Positions 62,987 through 64,000 of a DNA stretch of 64,000 bases are shown piece by piece; the first letter of the stretch is position 1; each line of letters opens with the position of its first letter. A program made the position numbers and the translations under genes. The stretch comes from Variovorax boronicumulans (GTDB lineage: Bacteria; Pseudomonadota; Gammaproteobacteria; Burkholderiales; Burkholderiaceae_C): positions 186,001 through 250,000 of the forward strand of contig NZ_VEDO01000007.1 of the NCBI RefSeq assembly GCF_007677875.1, given 5' to 3'. The notes under the pieces were generated by a model, which was not told the origin of the DNA, made no database searches, and worked only from the letters and a program-made list of their open reading frames with translations.

Positions 62987-64000
62987 ATGCCCCTGAACTA
63001 CATCGCCAACGCCTTCGTCCCATCCTCGTCCGGCCGCACCATCCCGATGATCGACCCGTCCGACGGCCAGCCCTTCGACGAGATCCAGCGCAGCAATGCG
63101 CAGGACATCGATGCCGCGGTGCGTGCCGCACGCCAGTGCTACGACGGCGTCTGGTCCAAACTGTCGGCCGCCGAGCGCAGCCGGCTGCTGATGCGGCTGG
63201 CCGAGAAGATCGCCGAGCATGGCGAGCAACTCGCGGCGCTCGAGCAGCGCGATTGCGGCAAGCCGACCAGGCAGGCGCGCGCCGACGCCATCGCGCTGGT
63301 GCGCTATTTCGAGTTCTATGCCGGTGCCTGCGACAAGCTGCACGGCGAGACGATCCCCTACCAGAACGGCTACAGCGTCTTCACCTGGCGTGAGCCGCAC
63401 GGCGTGACCGGGCACATCGTGCCCTGGAACTACCCCATGCAGATCTTCGGCCGCTGCGTGGGCGGCGCGCTGGCGGCGGGCAACGTCTGCGTGGTCAAAC
63501 CCTCGGAGGACGCCTGTTTGTCGCTGCTGCGCGTGGCCGAACTGGCGGCCGAGGCCGGCTTTCCGGCCGGCGCCATCAACATCGTGACCGGCTACGGCCA
63601 CGAGGTGGGCGACGCGCTGGCGCGCCATCCCGGCATCGACCACCTCAGCTTCACGGGCAGTCCCAAGGTCGGCACGCTGATCCAGCAAGCGGCCGCCGAG
63701 CGGCACTGCCCGGTCACGCTGGAACTGGGCGGCAAGAGCCCGCAGATCGTGTTCGCCGATGCCGATCTGGACCAGGCGATCCCGGCCATCGTCAACGCCA
63801 TCGTGCAAAACGCGGGGCAGACCTGCTCTGCCGGCTCGCGCCTGCTCGTCGAGCAATCGATCTACGAGCCCTTGCTCGAACGCCTGGCCACGGCCTTTGA
63901 AGGCCTGCGCGTCGGTCCGGCCGCGATGGACCTGGACGTGGGCCCGCTGATCCGTGCCACGCAGCAGCAGCGCGTGTGGGACTTTCTGTCCGACGCCCAT
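62987..64000 (+). CDS. Aldehyde dehydrogenase (partial, runs off the window)
   Basis: The first 338 residues of an NAD(P)-dependent aldehyde dehydrogenase are present. VPWNYPMQIFGRCVGGALAAG at about residues 139-159 and VVKPSEDACLSLL line the cofactor site. The catalytic glutamate is in TLELGGKSPQIVFAD near residue 246 and the catalytic cysteine in NAGQTCSAGSRLL near residue 280. Normal length is about 490, so some 150 residues lie beyond the window edge. It starts 21 bases after the vapC-like remnant's stop. The substrate cannot be assigned, though the sequence resembles betaine or aminobutyraldehyde-type enzymes. Confidence 0.93.
   Translation, partial: MPLNYIANAFVPSSSGRTIPMIDPSDGQPFDEIQRSNAQDIDAAVRAARQCYDGVWSKLSAAERSRLLMRLAEKIAEHGEQLAALEQRDCGKPTRQARADAIALVRYFEFYAGACDKLHGETIPYQNGYSVFTWREPHGVTGHIVPWNYPMQIFGRCVGGALAAGNVCVVKPSEDACLSLLRVAELAAEAGFPAGAINIVTGYGHEVGDALARHPGIDHLSFTGSPKVGTLIQQAAAERHCPVTLELGGKSPQIVFADADLDQAIPAIVNAIVQNAGQTCSAGSRLLVEQSIYEPLLERLATAFEGLRVGPAAMDLDVGPLIRATQQQRVWDFLSDAH

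Overview
The window is GC-rich bacterial DNA whose gene content and order point to a betaproteobacterium of the order Burkholderiales, most likely family Comamonadaceae. The supporting blocks are mltG-tmk-holB-pilZ-tatD, ilvB-ilvH-ilvC-pssA-leuA, sigma factor-DUF3619-DUF3106-RDD, and a long acyl-CoA operon beside a liv-type ABC transporter. The assignment rests on gene order and protein character recognised by eye, not on a search. I see no rRNA, tRNA, CRISPR array, insertion sequence or prophage.

Layout. 1-6.6 kb is a loose region of small orphan genes (response regulator, DUF421, metallo-beta-lactamase fold, DUF378) framed by two decayed genes: a GMC oxidoreductase joined to a cytochrome c domain, and a collapsed cytochrome oxidase subunit I. 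6.6-11.2 kb is a minus-strand housekeeping run (ankyrin protein, tatD, pilZ protein, holB, tmk, mltG), divergent from ygfZ. 12.1-17.2 kb holds a thioesterase-GNAT fusion, an esterase, an HDOD protein and tex. 17.4-21.4 kb pairs a FeeM-like N-acyltransferase with a large membrane GGDEF-EAL protein.

21.4-33.0 kb is an 11-gene, tightly packed minus-strand operon of acyl-CoA metabolism (bifunctional hydratase/dehydrogenase, thiolase, two acyl-CoA dehydrogenases, two thioesterases, two SDRs, an MDR reductase, a GST). After a chemoreceptor come livFGMH, its binding protein and a CoA ligase (34.8-41.7 kb). The operon and the ligase both carry a GAACGaccGTTC-type palindrome just after a -10-like box, which suggests one TetR-type regulator for uptake, activation and degradation of an organic acid.

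42.2-45.9 kb encodes selO-msrB-yciB-bolA-PPIase, partly translationally coupled. 45.9-53.8 kb is the branched-chain amino acid block with two different isopropylmalate synthase genes, preceded by a clear leucine attenuator whose 17-residue leader peptide uses only CTA for leucine. 54.0-56.8 kb is an ECF-like sigma factor operon, divergent from ilvB. The rest holds PII, a DUF482 acyltransferase, a Cys/Met-metabolism PLP enzyme behind ppa, and ppa head to head with the membrane pyrophosphatase hppA. It ends with a vapBC-like remnant and a partial aldehyde dehydrogenase that runs off the window.

The most notable signals are the leucine attenuator in front of two unlike leuA genes, the predicted shared operator of the acyl-CoA genes, the palindromic -35 box shared by ilvB and the sigma gene, the FeeM/GGDEF-EAL pair, and four pseudogenes, three of which look like ends of genes joined across internal deletions.
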